This document shows, piece by piece, positions 43,556 to 52,973 of a DNA stretch of 64,000 nucleotides. A model generated the notes under the pieces. That model saw only the letters and a program-made list of their open reading frames with translations, searched no databases and had not been told where the DNA came from. Each line of letters begins with the position of its first letter. Position 1 is the first letter of the stretch. The position numbers and the translations under genes are program-made. The stretch is from Rhodoblastus sp963713695. Lineage in GTDB: Bacteria; Pseudomonadota; Alphaproteobacteria; Rhizobiales; Beijerinckiaceae. The stretch spans positions 186,001 to 250,000 of the forward strand of contig CAVQMU010000002.1 in assembly GCA_963713695.1 (NCBI GenBank), in the 5' to 3' direction.

Positions 43556-43914
43556 GACGGCCTGATCGCCGGACCATCCAAAGCTTCGTCCTTGAAGGAA
43601 ATAAAGTTTCGCTGTGAGCTTCTCTGAAGCTTCGGCGGGTTATCTAACATTGTGAAGAGGAAATGCATCCGATCTTGATCGATCAGGACGCGTCTGTCGC
43701 CAGCAAGCCGCAAGGTTTTCTGGCGGGTGGGCGAAGTCGGCCGGTCATCAGCAATCTCCTAGTTAGTGGGCGCCGCTTGACCGCAGCGCTCTCGGATGCA
43801 TTCGAAGCAAAAATGGTCTTTTCAAACGATTGCCCTGCTCTTCCCTCGGGAGGGGCAGCTGAAACTTTCCTTCTGCCGAGGGGAAGGGTGAGGTGGGCGT
43901 CGATAATGAGAGCA
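43556..43914 (+). other. Spacer between tRNA-Ala and 23S
   Basis: A 359-base transcribed spacer. Short frames exist, but none has a ribosome binding site or recognisable product. The sequence tgagagcaatcaag at its end can pair with cttgatcgctctca after the 23S 3' end, forming the processing stem of pre-23S. Nothing else is evident. Confidence 0.6.
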
Positions 43915-44069
43915 ATCAAGTGTCATAAGAGCATTCGGTGGATGCCTTGGCGCTGAGAGGCGATGAAGGACGTGGTACGCTGCGATAAGTCTTGGGGAGC
44001 CGCGAACAGGCTTTGATCCGAGAATTTCCGAATGGGGAAACCCACCTTCGATCTCTGTTATTCCGAAGA

Positions 44070-44232
44070 ATTGTCTGCTGGACGCACAATCTGGCGGGCG
44101 ATTTGATGTTTCCGAGCACAGTTTGTCGAACGTTGGCGAATGCAATCGCGTAAGCGATTGCTAGGAGCGAACGCGACGCCGAGCTGATGCGAGGGGCGCC
44201 CAACCGCTTGCGGTTGGGCAACGAAGAACATC
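44070..44232 (+). other. Intervening sequence-like extension in 23S helix 9
   Basis: CTCTGTTA-t-TCCGAAGA (44053-44069) pairs with TCTTCGGA-c-TAACAGAG (44233-44249), making a long closing stem around 163 extra bases not present in E. coli helix 9. The insert holds two further hairpins: GCAATCGC-ttac-GCGATTGC around 44142-44161 and GCCCAACCG-cttg-CGGTTGGGC (44198-44219). RNase III cleavage and removal are known for comparable insertions in other alphaproteobacteria; here it is inferred. Confidence 0.8.
44158..44196 (-). repeat. Inverted copy of the spacer repeat inside the 23S insertion
   Basis: Read on the minus strand, it begins cccctcgcatcagctcggcg and ends ctcctagcaa; 38 of 39 bases equal the copy at 43212-43250. 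It continues into the hairpin GCAATCGC-ttac-GCGATTGC. The two copies are about 0.9 kb apart in opposite orientation. Confidence 0.93.
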
Positions 44233-44544
44233 TCTTCGGACTAACAGAGATCACAACGAAGGTATTAAACTCTGAATACATAGGGGTTTAAAGCTAACCC
44301 GGGGAACTGAAACATCTAAGTACCCGGAGGAAAGGACATCAACGAGACTCCGTTAGTAGTGGCGAGCGAACGCGGACCAGGCCAGCGCCTGTAATTTTCG
44401 AACCGGAACGACTTGGAAAAGTCGGCCTCAGTGGGTGAAAGCCCCGTACGGATTTAGGAAGTTATGGGCCATGAGTAGGGCGGGACACGTGCAATCCTGT
44501 CTGAACACGGGGAGACCACTCTCCAAGCCTAAGTACTCCTCAGC

Positions 44545-44576
<32 letters not shown>

Positions 44577-44717
44577 GTGAAAAGCACCCCGACGAGGGGA
44601 GTGAAACAGTTCCTGAAACCGGATGCTTACAAACAGTAGGAGCCCGCAAGGGTGACTGCGTACCTTTTGTATAATGGGTCAGCGACTTAAAGTACCGAGC
44701 AAGCTTAAGCCGATAGG

Positions 44718-44753
<36 letters not shown>

Positions 44754-45150
44754 CAGTTCGATGCTTTAGACCCGAAACCCGGTGATCTAGCCATGAGCAG
44801 GTTGAAGGTGCAGTAACATGCACTGGAGGACCGAACGGGTGTCTGTTGAAAAAGACTCCGATGACTTGTGGTTAGGGGTGAAAGGCCAACCAAACCGGGA
44901 AATAGCTGGTTCTCCGCGAAATCTATTTAGGTAGAGCCTTGTGATTATGCTCCAGGGGGTAGAGCACTGGATGAGCTAGGGGGACCCACAGTCTTACCAA
45001 ACTTAACCAAACTCCGAATACCTGGAAGCAATGCACAGGAGACACACAGCGGGTGCTAACGTCCGTTGTGAAGAGGGAAACAACCCAGACCAACAGCTAA
45101 GGCCCCCAATTCGTGGCTAAGTGGGAAAGGATGTGGAAATCCCAAAACAA

Positions 45151-45181
<31 letters not shown>

Positions 45182-45861
45182 TAAAGAAAGCGTAACAGCT
45201 CACTGGTCTAAACAAGGGTTTCCGCGCCGAAGATGTAACGGGGCTCAAGCCACGAGCCGAAGCTTTGGGTTCGTCCGCAAGGGCGAGCGGTAGCGGAGCG
45301 TTCCGTAAGCCGACGAAGGCATATCCGTGAGGGGTGCTGGAGGTATCGGAAGTGCGAATGCTGACATGAGTAACGACAAACAGAGTGAAAGACTCTGTCG
45401 CCGAAAGTCCAAGGGTTCCTGCGTAAAGTTAATCTCCGCAGGGTTAGCCGGCCCCTAAGGCGAGGCCGAAAGGCGTAGTCGATGGGAACCACGTTAATAT
45501 TCGTGGGCCAGCGGGTGGTGACGGATCTCGTAAATTGTTCGACCTTACTGGATTGGTCGGGCCGTGAAGAGGTTCCAGGAAATAGCCCCCGCATGAGACC
45601 GTACCCGAAACCGACACAGGTGGACTGGTAGAGTATACCAAGGCGCTTGAGAGAATGACGTTGAAGGAACTCGGCAATTTACCTCCGTAACTTCGGGATA
45701 AGGAGGCCCATGCATGACGCAAGTTGTGTGTGGGGGCACAGACCAGGGGGTGGCAACTGTTTAGCAAAAACACAGGGCTCTGCGAAATCGCAAGATGACG
45801 TATAGGGTCTGACGCCTGCCCGGTGCCGGAAGGTTAAGAGGAGGTGTGCAAGCACTGAATT

Positions 45862-45955
<94 letters not shown>

Positions 45956-46206
45956 CTTCCCCGCTGTCTCCAACGTCAGCTCAGTGAAATTGAATTCCCC
46001 GTGAAGATGCGGGGTTCCTGCGGTCAGACGGAAAGACCCCGTGCACCTTTACTGTAACTTTGCGCTGGCATTCGTGTCGGCATGTGTAGGATAGGTGGTA
46101 GACGTTGAAACCTGGGCGCCAGCTCGGGTGGAGTCATCCTTGAAATACCACCCTTATCGTCATGGATGTCTAACCGCGCTCCGTCATCCGGAGCCGGGAC
46201 AGCGCA

Positions 46207-46238
<32 letters not shown>

Positions 46239-46380
46239 CAAAGAGTAACGGAGGCGCGCGATGGTGGGCTCAGACCGGTCGGAAATCGGTCGTTGAGTGC
46301 AATGGCATAAGCCTGCCTGACTGCGAGACTGACAAGTCGAGCAGAGACGAAAGTCGGTCATAGTGATCCGGTGGTTCCTC

Positions 46381-46434
<54 letters not shown>

Positions 46435-46463
46435 AACTCCCAAGAGTCCATATCGACGGAGTT

Positions 46464-46590
<127 letters not shown>

Positions 46591-46990
46591 TGCCGTGGGT
46601 GTAGGAGAATTGAGAGGATTTGCCCCTAGTACGAGAGGACCGGGGTGAACATACCTCTGGTGGACCTGTTGTGGCGCCAGCCGCAGTGCAGGGTAGCTAT
46701 GTATGGAAGGGATAACCGCTGAATGCATCTAAGCGGGAAACCCGCCTCAAAACGAGTTCTCCCTTGAGAGCCGTGGAAGACGACCACGTTGATAGGCCGG
46801 ATGTGGAAGCGCAGCAATGTGTGCAGCTTACCGGTACTAATAGCTCGATTGGCTTGATCGCTCTCATTAATCGACGCCCATCTCAATACAGAGATGCGCA
46901 ATCTGAAAAATCCATTTTTGCTTCGAAAACCCCACACCGCTCAACCCGCGCAAGCTGGCCGAGCGGATGTGAAATTGTTTGTCTTTCGCC

Positions 46991-47109
46991 GGCCTGGTGG
47001 CTCTTGCGAAGTGGCCAGACCCGATCCCATCCCGAACTCGGCCGTCAAACGCTTCAGCGCCAATGGTACTATGTCTCAAGACCTGGGAGAGTAGGTCGCC
47101 GCCAGGCCT
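46991..47109 (+). rRNA. rrf: 5S ribosomal RNA
   Basis: About 119 bases beginning GGCCTGGTGGC and ending GCCGCCAGGCCT, with the conserved internal CCCATCCCGAACTCGG, AAACGC and GGGAGAGTAGG. Terminal strands pair as in other 5S genes. It follows 23S by about 130 bases. Confidence 0.96.
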
Positions 47110-47218
47110 GCCAAAGACAAACAATCAAAATCCTCATCACATAACAAACTCCTCGACGGCGGCCCAAAAGGCCGCCTTCGCGCGTTAGCTCAACCTGAGC
47201 CATCGCGCAAAAAGTTGA

Positions 47219-47295
<77 letters not shown>

Positions 47296-47303
47296 AATCA
47301 AAC

Positions 47304-47336
47304 AAGCCCCCGAAGCCTCCGCTTCAGGGGCTTTTT
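47304..47336 (+). terminator. Terminator of the rRNA operon
   Basis: AAGCCCC(c)GAAGC (47304-47315) pairs with GCTTC(a)GGGGCTT (47321-47332) around a short loop, followed by TTTTT at 47332-47336. It stands ten bases after tRNA-fMet. Confidence 0.92.
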
Positions 47337-47337
47337 G

Positions 47338-47640
47338 TCGTCGCCACTGAGCCTCAAACTGCCAGATCGCCCAATGGGCCGTGCTCATGAGAGGGCGTCA
47401 ATAAGACAAGTTCAAGCTGACTATGCATCGTATGTACGCATAAATAGGTATATTTACGTAACGTCAGATTTACCCCCTTCGGCGATTTTCGCAAAATATC
47501 CGGGATTTTGCCGCTTCTCCGTATTTTCCGATACTGCATGTCAAGGTGGATTTGAGCCTAGATTGTTTATTCGTTCTGCAGGCCGAAGGAGGCATTCGCG
47601 TTCGCCGATTGGCGCCTGCGGGAAAAGGCGAAGGCAGCGC
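47338..47640. other. Non-coding stretch after the rRNA operon
   Basis: About 300 bases with a locally AT-rich centre (47415-47480). A plus-strand frame is open across it, but its codon use and amino-acid content are unlike the window and there is no ribosome binding site before the ATG at 47641. I see no RNA gene. Confidence 0.45.
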
Positions 47641-47931
47641 ATGATTGGTGATTATGGCCCTCACAGCGATCTGGCGGGGGCCAGGCATGGGGGCGCTGGA
47701 ATGGCTCATTCGGACGACCGGCTTCAGGTCATGTCGATGCAAGTCTTGCGGGACCTCGGCATGTCCGACCAGGCGATTTGCGCCTATTTCGGCCGCTTCG
47801 GCGTTGATGGGCGGCGGGCGCGTCAGGGCGACACGGAGGAACTTCGCCGCGTGGAGTTGGCGACGGAGCCGCCCTTTGCGGGGGGCTACTGGCATTGGGG
47901 CGTCCGCGGACGCTATTCGGATTTCTGGTAG
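47641..47931 (+). CDS. Small hypothetical protein
   Basis: Unknown 96-residue protein. The core LQVMSMQVLRDLGMSDQAIC followed by AYFGRFGVD resembles small helix-turn-helix-like hypotheticals of alphaproteobacteria, in which a short DNA-binding-like hairpin is followed by a charged tail. It ends YWHWGVRGRYSDFW. GAAGG six bases before the ATG supports 47641; ATG at 47701 (MAHSDDRL) is an alternative that keeps the conserved part. The next gene starts 20 bases later. Confidence 0.6.
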   Translation: MIGDYGPHSDLAGARHGGAGMAHSDDRLQVMSMQVLRDLGMSDQAICAYFGRFGVDGRRARQGDTEELRRVELATEPPFAGGYWHWGVRGRYSDFW

Positions 47932-47951
47932 GCGGCAGACAGGGGCAGCAG

Positions 47952-48212
47952 ATGCGTTTCGAGTTCAGGGTGCAGAATTCCGACAGGACCATCGCTGCCG
48001 CGCAAGCGTTGAATTTGCCGGATGTCAGTTCGGCATGGTCGGAAGTGGTCGAAATGGCCCATGGGATGGACGATATCGGCGGGAGGATTGCTGTCACCGA
48101 CGATACGGGAAAAATAGTGATACTCGTTGATGTCGTCGAAATCATCAGCCATCTCGACGCGCCGAAAACCGCCAAACCCACGTTGATCCTGCGCGCTCTT
48201 GCGGCGCACTGA
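47952..48212 (+). CDS. DUF6894-like small protein
   Basis: The 86-residue protein has the layout of the DUF6894 family: an N-terminal strand (MRFEFRVQNSD), a helix with LPDVSSAWSEVVEMAHGM, and the final strand pair IAVTDDTGKIVILVDVV. Such proteins are common in Rhizobiales with unknown function. AGGGG before the ATG supports the start. Co-directional with the preceding hypothetical and closed by a terminator. Confidence 0.7.
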   Translation: MRFEFRVQNSDRTIAAAQALNLPDVSSAWSEVVEMAHGMDDIGGRIAVTDDTGKIVILVDVVEIISHLDAPKTAKPTLILRALAAH

Positions 48213-48415
48213 ACTCGGCTTGCGCCGTGCCGAAACGCGATTTCGATGCCGCGCCCGATCCTGTGCCGCTCGCGGAGCGCTGCACACGGCGGCGCCGAGA
48301 CATGCGATTCGCACGCAACTGGAATGCAGTTGACGCATGGGTCGCGTCATATTATGAAAAGCGTCCAACGCCGACGCTGGATCAACCAGCGCGACGCCAA
48401 GTCTGGGGAGGCAAG

Positions 48416-48446
48416 AGCGGATGCGCCAAGCGCATCCGCTTTTTCC
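48416..48446 (+). terminator. Rho-independent terminator
   Basis: AGCGGATGCG (48416-48425) and CGCATCCGCT (48431-48440) form a perfect 10-bp stem with loop ccaag, followed by TTTT. It closes the small plus-strand operon before the convergent MFS gene. Confidence 0.92.
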
Positions 48447-48469
48447 GTCTAAGACCTATCGGAGCTGAT

Positions 48470-49924
48470 TCACCGCTCCATCGACAGGGGAGGCGCGACT
48501 TCCTCCAGGGACTTGCGTTCGGCCTTGACTGCGAACAGGGCGGCAACCAGCGAGGCCCCTAGCATCAGCGCGGCAGCGACGACATAGCCGGCGAACAGGC
48601 TCGACCTTGAGCCGCTCTCGATCAGCAGCCCGAAGACGTATGGCGCGGCGACGCCGCCAATCGCCGTAGCGAATGCGTAGAACAGGGCGATAGCCAGCGC
48701 TCGCATCTCCACCGGGAAAGTCTCGCTGACCGTCAGATAGGCGGCGCTGGCCGCAGCCGAGGCGAAGAAGAAAACAGTCATCCAGCCGAAGGTCTGCGAC
48801 GTCGCGCTCAGGTCGCCGCGCTCGAACAGCACGCCCCAGAAAAGCAGCAGCAAGCCGGAGACGGCAAAAGTCAATGTGAGCATCGGGCGGCGTCCCAACG
48901 TATCGAAAAGCCGACCGAGGAACAGCGGGCCGAGAAAACTTCCGATGGCGAAGGGCAGGACATACCATCCCACATGTTCGGGCGGCGTCGCGTAGAATTT
49001 GGTCAGCACCAGCGAATAGGTGAAAAAGATGGCGTTGAAGAAAAAGGCCTGCGCCGACATCAGCGCCAGTCCGACCAGCGTGCGGGCGCGATAGGTCTTG
49101 AACAGGGCCTCGAAGACTTGTTTCAGCGGCGTATGGTCGCGTGTGCGCAGGCTCATCGAGGCGCCGGCCTCGACCGGGGCGAAAGCGAGACCTGCCTTTC
49201 GAAAACGGTCTTCGATTCCCCCCATTACTTTTTCCGCCTCGTCTTCGCGGCCGTGAATGGCCAGCCAGCGCGGGCTTTCGGGAATCCAGAAGCGCATGAA
49301 GAACACGCCGAGGCCGAGGCCGGCGCCGGCGAGGAAGGCGACGCGCCAGCCCAGGTCGGGCTTGATCAGGGCGGGGTCGAGCAGCACGACCGCGACAAGC
49401 GCGCCGAGCGCCGCGCCGAGCCAGAAGGAGCCGTTGATGACGAGATCGGTGAAGCCGCGATAGCGTGCGGGGACGAGTTCCTGGATGGTCGAATTGATCG
49501 CCGAATATTCGCCGCCGATGCCCGCGCCGGTCAGGAAACGAAAGGTGAAGAAGCTCGCGGCGTTCCATGACAGGCCCGTCAGCGCAGTGGCGACGAGATA
49601 GAGCGCTATGGTCATGAAGAACAATTTCTTCCGGCCGAGCCGGTCGGTGAGCCAGCCGAAGACCACGGCGCCGATGACCGCGCCGATGAGATAGGCGCTG
49701 CCGGCCAGGCCGACATCCGTATCCGTGAAAGCGAGGGTGGGGCTCGCCCTGAGCGCGCCGCCGACCGAGCCCGCCAGCGTCACTTCGAGCCCGTCCAAGA
49801 TCCAGGTGATCCCCAGGGCGGCGATGACCAGCCGGTGGAAGCCGCCCCACGGCAGGCGCTCCAGCCGCGCGGGAATATTTGTCTGGACGACACGGTTCTG
49901 TGCGGGCGCGGGCGGCGACAGCAA
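48470..49924 (-). CDS. MFS transporter (metabolite:proton symporter-like)
   Basis: Inner-membrane carrier of about 484 residues with twelve predicted helices. Family marks: GWLTDRLGRKKLFFMTIALY between helices 2 and 3, GIGGEYSAINSTIQELVPAR in helix 4-5, IPESPRWLAIHGREDEAEKV before the central loop, and LGRLFDTLGRRPMLTL in the second half. These resemble the sugar-porter or organic-acid symporter groups, but substrate cannot be read. The TTG at 49924 is chosen because AGGAGG lies six bases upstream; an open extension to 49954 has none. It is divergent from the DUF3096 and glcB genes; a link to glycolate or dicarboxylate uptake is possible but not shown. Confidence 0.88.
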   Translation of the reverse strand: MLSPPAPAQNRVVQTNIPARLERLPWGGFHRLVIAALGITWILDGLEVTLAGSVGGALRASPTLAFTDTDVGLAGSAYLIGAVIGAVVFGWLTDRLGRKKLFFMTIALYLVATALTGLSWNAASFFTFRFLTGAGIGGEYSAINSTIQELVPARYRGFTDLVINGSFWLGAALGALVAVVLLDPALIKPDLGWRVAFLAGAGLGLGVFFMRFWIPESPRWLAIHGREDEAEKVMGGIEDRFRKAGLAFAPVEAGASMSLRTRDHTPLKQVFEALFKTYRARTLVGLALMSAQAFFFNAIFFTYSLVLTKFYATPPEHVGWYVLPFAIGSFLGPLFLGRLFDTLGRRPMLTLTFAVSGLLLLFWGVLFERGDLSATSQTFGWMTVFFFASAAASAAYLTVSETFPVEMRALAIALFYAFATAIGGVAAPYVFGLLIESGSRSSLFAGYVVAAALMLGASLVAALFAVKAERKSLEEVAPPLSMER

Positions 49925-50034
49925 AGCGGGCCTCCTGATGCTGAACCAAGGCAATGGAACGCGCGAGGGCGCAAAGTGTTTTGCCTGGGGATCGATATCT
50001 TCTCCGAAATCGATTTTGGTCCGGGAGGCCGTAA

Positions 50035-50178
50035 ATGACTTTGTCCGTGTCGCATCTCCAGCCAGGCGTCGCGCTGATCGCCGGCGTCCTCATTCTCCTG
50101 GCGCCGCGGCTGCTCAATTACATCGTGGCCTTTTACCTGATCATCATCGGCATCATTGGCCTCGGTCTGGTTCGCTGA
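50035..50178 (+). CDS. DUF3096 small membrane protein
   Basis: A 47-residue protein, too short for most gene callers. MTLSVSHLQPGVALIAGVLI is followed by LLAPRLLNYIVAFYLIIIGI, i.e. two hydrophobic helices joined by a proline-arginine turn, matching the DUF3096 pattern (GILIL-PRLLNYIVAIYLI). GGGAGG six bases before the ATG gives an excellent start. Function unknown in the family. It precedes glcB by 119 bases on the same strand. Confidence 0.9.
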   Translation: MTLSVSHLQPGVALIAGVLILLAPRLLNYIVAFYLIIIGIIGLGLVR

Positions 50179-50297
50179 AATTTCCGGTTCCAGCGTTCGA
50201 CCGGCTCTGCCATATTGCGGACAAGGAACAAGAATTCGATTTTTGCCGCCGGAAATTCCGCGCCCGCCATCCGCCGCCCCAGCCTCATGAGTGATCA

Positions 50298-52457
50298 ATG
50301 ATTGACCGTTTTCGTCACGGGCGCATCGAAGTCGCCGCTATCCTCCAGCATTTCGTCGATCAGGAAGTCCTTCCGGGCCTCGGCGTGGATCCGCAGGCGT
50401 TCTGGGCAAGCCTCGAAGCCTATCTTGCCGAACTCAGCCCCCGCAATCGCACACTTCTCGCGCGTCGCGACGAATTGCAGGCCAAGATCGACGACTGGCA
50501 CAGGCAGAGGCGCGGTCAGGCCTTCGACGCCGCGGCGTACAAGGCCTTCCTGACGGAAATCGGCTATCTCGCGCCGCGCGGCGGCGATTTTGCTGTAGGC
50601 GTGGAGAACGTCGACGCGGAAATCGCCATCCAGGCGGGGCCGCAACTTGTCGTTCCCATCACCAACGCCCGCTATGCGCTCAACGCCGCCAACGCGCGCT
50701 GGGGTTCGCTCTATGATGCGCTCTACGGCACCGACGCGCTGGCGCCGCCCGATACCCAGGCAAAAGGCTATGATTCCGCGCGAGGCGCCAAGGTCATCGC
50801 GTGGGGGCGCGCGTTTCTCGACCGGATCGCGCCGCTCGCCGGCGCCTCGCACAAGGATGCGACCGGCTATTTCATCAGGGACGGCGCGCTGCGCGCGAGG
50901 CTGGCTGATGGCGAAGCCGTCCTCGCCGATCCCCTGTCGTTCGCGGGCTATGCCGGCGAGGCGGCCTCGCCGAAAAGCGTCCTGCTGGTTCATCATGGCC
51001 TGCACGCCGAAATCCAGATCGACCGCACGCATTTCATCGGCGGGACCGATCCGGCAGGCGTTTGCGACATCGTGCTGGAGGCGGCGCTGACCGCGATCCA
51101 GGATTGCGAGGATTCCGTCGCCGCGGTGGATGCGGAAGACAAGGTGCTGGTCTATCGCAACTGGCTCGGCCTGATGAAGGGTACGCTGGAGGCGACCTTC
51201 GACAAGGGCGGCAAACTCGTCGCGCGCCACATGGCGCCGGACCGAACCTACGCCACGCCCGAGGGCGGAAACCTGACGCTGCATGGCCGCGCCCTGCTGC
51301 TGGTGCGCAATGTCGGACATCTCATGACCAGCGACGCCGTGCTGCTCGACGGGCAGGAAACGCCCGAAGGGCTGCTCGACGCGATGTTCACCACGCTGAT
51401 CGCGCTTTACGACCTGAGAAACCTCGGCAAGCTTCCGAACAGCCGCAGGGGCTCGGTTTACATCGTCAAGCCGAAAATGCACGGGCCGGACGAAGTCGCC
51501 TTCGCGAGCGAGATCTTTGCGCAGGTCGAAAACGCGCTCGGCCTTGCGCCCAACACGATCAAGATGGGCATCATGGACGAGGAGCGGCGCACCAGCGTCA
51601 ATCTCGCTGAATGCATCCGCGCGGCCGGGGATCGCGTCTTCTTCATCAACACGGGATTTCTCGACCGCACCGGCGACGAGATGCACACGTCGATGGAAGC
51701 CGGCCCGATGGTTCGCAAGAACGACATGAAGAATTCGGTCTGGATCGCCGCCTACGAGGACAACAATGTCGACGTCGGCCTGCGGGCGAAACTTCCCGGA
51801 CGCGCGCAGATCGGCAAGGGCATGTGGGCCATGCCCGACCTGATGGCGCAGATGCTCAGCGCCAAGATCAACCATCCCCGCGCCGGCGCCAACACCGCCT
51901 GGGTGCCGTCGCCGACGGCCGCGATCCTGCACGCCACCCATTATCACGATGTCGACGTGTTCCAGCGCCAGGCCGAAATTGTTTCACGCGCGCCCGCGAA
52001 GCTCGAGGACATCCTCACCATTCCGCTCGCCGACCGTCCCAACTGGTCTGAGGAGCAGATCCGCGAGGAACTCGAAAACAATTGCCAGGGCATTCTGGGC
52101 TATGTCGTGCGCTGGATCGACCAGGGCGTCGGCTGTTCCAAAGTGCCGGACATTCACGGCGTCGGCCTGATGGAGGATCGCGCGACCCTGCGCATTTCGA
52201 GCCAGCATATCGCCAACTGGCTGCGCCACGGAATTTGCGGGGAAGAGCAGGTGATGGAAGTGCTGAAGCGAATGGCCGCCGTGGTCGACGGCCAGAACGC
52301 AGGCGATCCCGCTTATCGCCCGATGGCGCCGGATTTCGACTCCAGCGTGGCTTTTCAGGCGGCTTGCGATCTGGTGTTCAAGGGCGTGGAGCAACCCAAC
52401 GGCTACACCGAGCCGGTTCTGCACGCGCGACGCGGCGAGGCCAAGGCGCGGGGGTGA
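50298..52457 (+). CDS. glcB: Malate synthase G
   Basis: Condenses glyoxylate with acetyl-CoA to malate, closing glycolate use or the glyoxylate route. The 719-residue length is typical of the monomeric G form (723 in E. coli). Features include GPQLVVPITNARYALNAANA, TAIQDCEDSVAAVDAEDK in the catalytic acidic region, PKMHGPDEVAFASEIF, IKMGIMDEERRTSVNL and WVPSPTAAILHATHYHDVD. The ribosome binding site is weak. It is near glcDEF but transcribed towards them, separated by a PilZ gene. The antisense frame of about 550 codons is a shadow. Confidence 0.97.
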   Translation: MIDRFRHGRIEVAAILQHFVDQEVLPGLGVDPQAFWASLEAYLAELSPRNRTLLARRDELQAKIDDWHRQRRGQAFDAAAYKAFLTEIGYLAPRGGDFAVGVENVDAEIAIQAGPQLVVPITNARYALNAANARWGSLYDALYGTDALAPPDTQAKGYDSARGAKVIAWGRAFLDRIAPLAGASHKDATGYFIRDGALRARLADGEAVLADPLSFAGYAGEAASPKSVLLVHHGLHAEIQIDRTHFIGGTDPAGVCDIVLEAALTAIQDCEDSVAAVDAEDKVLVYRNWLGLMKGTLEATFDKGGKLVARHMAPDRTYATPEGGNLTLHGRALLLVRNVGHLMTSDAVLLDGQETPEGLLDAMFTTLIALYDLRNLGKLPNSRRGSVYIVKPKMHGPDEVAFASEIFAQVENALGLAPNTIKMGIMDEERRTSVNLAECIRAAGDRVFFINTGFLDRTGDEMHTSMEAGPMVRKNDMKNSVWIAAYEDNNVDVGLRAKLPGRAQIGKGMWAMPDLMAQMLSAKINHPRAGANTAWVPSPTAAILHATHYHDVDVFQRQAEIVSRAPAKLEDILTIPLADRPNWSEEQIREELENNCQGILGYVVRWIDQGVGCSKVPDIHGVGLMEDRATLRISSQHIANWLRHGICGEEQVMEVLKRMAAVVDGQNAGDPAYRPMAPDFDSSVAFQAACDLVFKGVEQPNGYTEPVLHARRGEAKARG

Positions 52458-52500
52458 ATTTTCCGGGCCTATGTCCGCGCTTGACCCATAACGGCGGGAA

Positions 52501-52525
52501 CGATCTGCGGAGTGACCGCAGATCG
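52501..52525 (+). terminator. Perfect inverted repeat after glcB
   Basis: CGATCTGCGG (52501-52510) and CCGCAGATCG (52516-52525) form a 10-bp stem with loop agtga, 44 bases beyond the glcB stop. There is no T-run, so a terminator is only likely. Confidence 0.5.
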
Positions 52526-52634
52526 CAACTCTAAACGTAGGCAAGCCGTTTTCACTTCCCCCGTTTGGTCTGGAATGCCGGCGTTTCCGACGCGCTTGCA
52601 CTGCCTGCCGCGCGCCATGACCTCAGGGTTGGCT

Positions 52635-52917
52635 ATGAAAGTCGGACTCAGAGCAGCGCCTGGCGGCACGCCGGCGTTCGACGCAGGCGATCGTCGCTCT
52701 CAAGGATTCTTCGCGCATGCCAACCAAACTGGTCGATATTTCCGACACGGGCGCCAAGCTTCATGCGCCAGGGGAGCTTCAGGAAGGGCAGCGCTTCACC
52801 ATGGAATTTGAAGACCAGACCAGGGTCGCCGCGACAGTCGTCTGGCTCAAGGATGGCTTCGCCGGCGCGCAATTCGATCAGCCTCTCAGCTCGATCGGCC
52901 TCGTTCGCGCCGCTTGA
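52635..52917 (+). CDS. Small PilZ-domain protein with frameshifted N-terminus
   Basis: The frame ending at 52917 encodes a compact PilZ domain: RLAARRRSTQAIVALKDSSR provides the RxxxR element, and LVDISDTGAKLHAPGEL the DxSxxG element. In this frame no start codon occurs before 52717 (MPTKLVD), which would cut off the arginine motif. The ATG at 52635, with AGGG seven bases upstream, would start the complete domain (MKSDSEQRLAAR) if one A were removed from ATGAAAG. I therefore annotate the full locus as one gene with an apparent +1 shift in the AAA run; a short alternative is 52717-52917. Predicted role: c-di-GMP binding. Confidence 0.7.
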
Positions 52918-52973
52918 TCCGAACGCGGACTTTGAAGCTGGGCGATGGGCGGCCAAGCGATCTCGCTTCGTCC

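Noticed and set aside
48456..50117. 553-codon minus-strand frame overlapping the MFS gene
   Set aside because: Same strand but a different frame from the transporter; it has no hydrophobic segments and is very Arg-rich, whereas the other frame shows twelve helices and MFS motifs.
50295..51947. 550-codon antisense frame over glcB
   Set aside because: Shadow of malate synthase G; no domain, no ribosome binding site.
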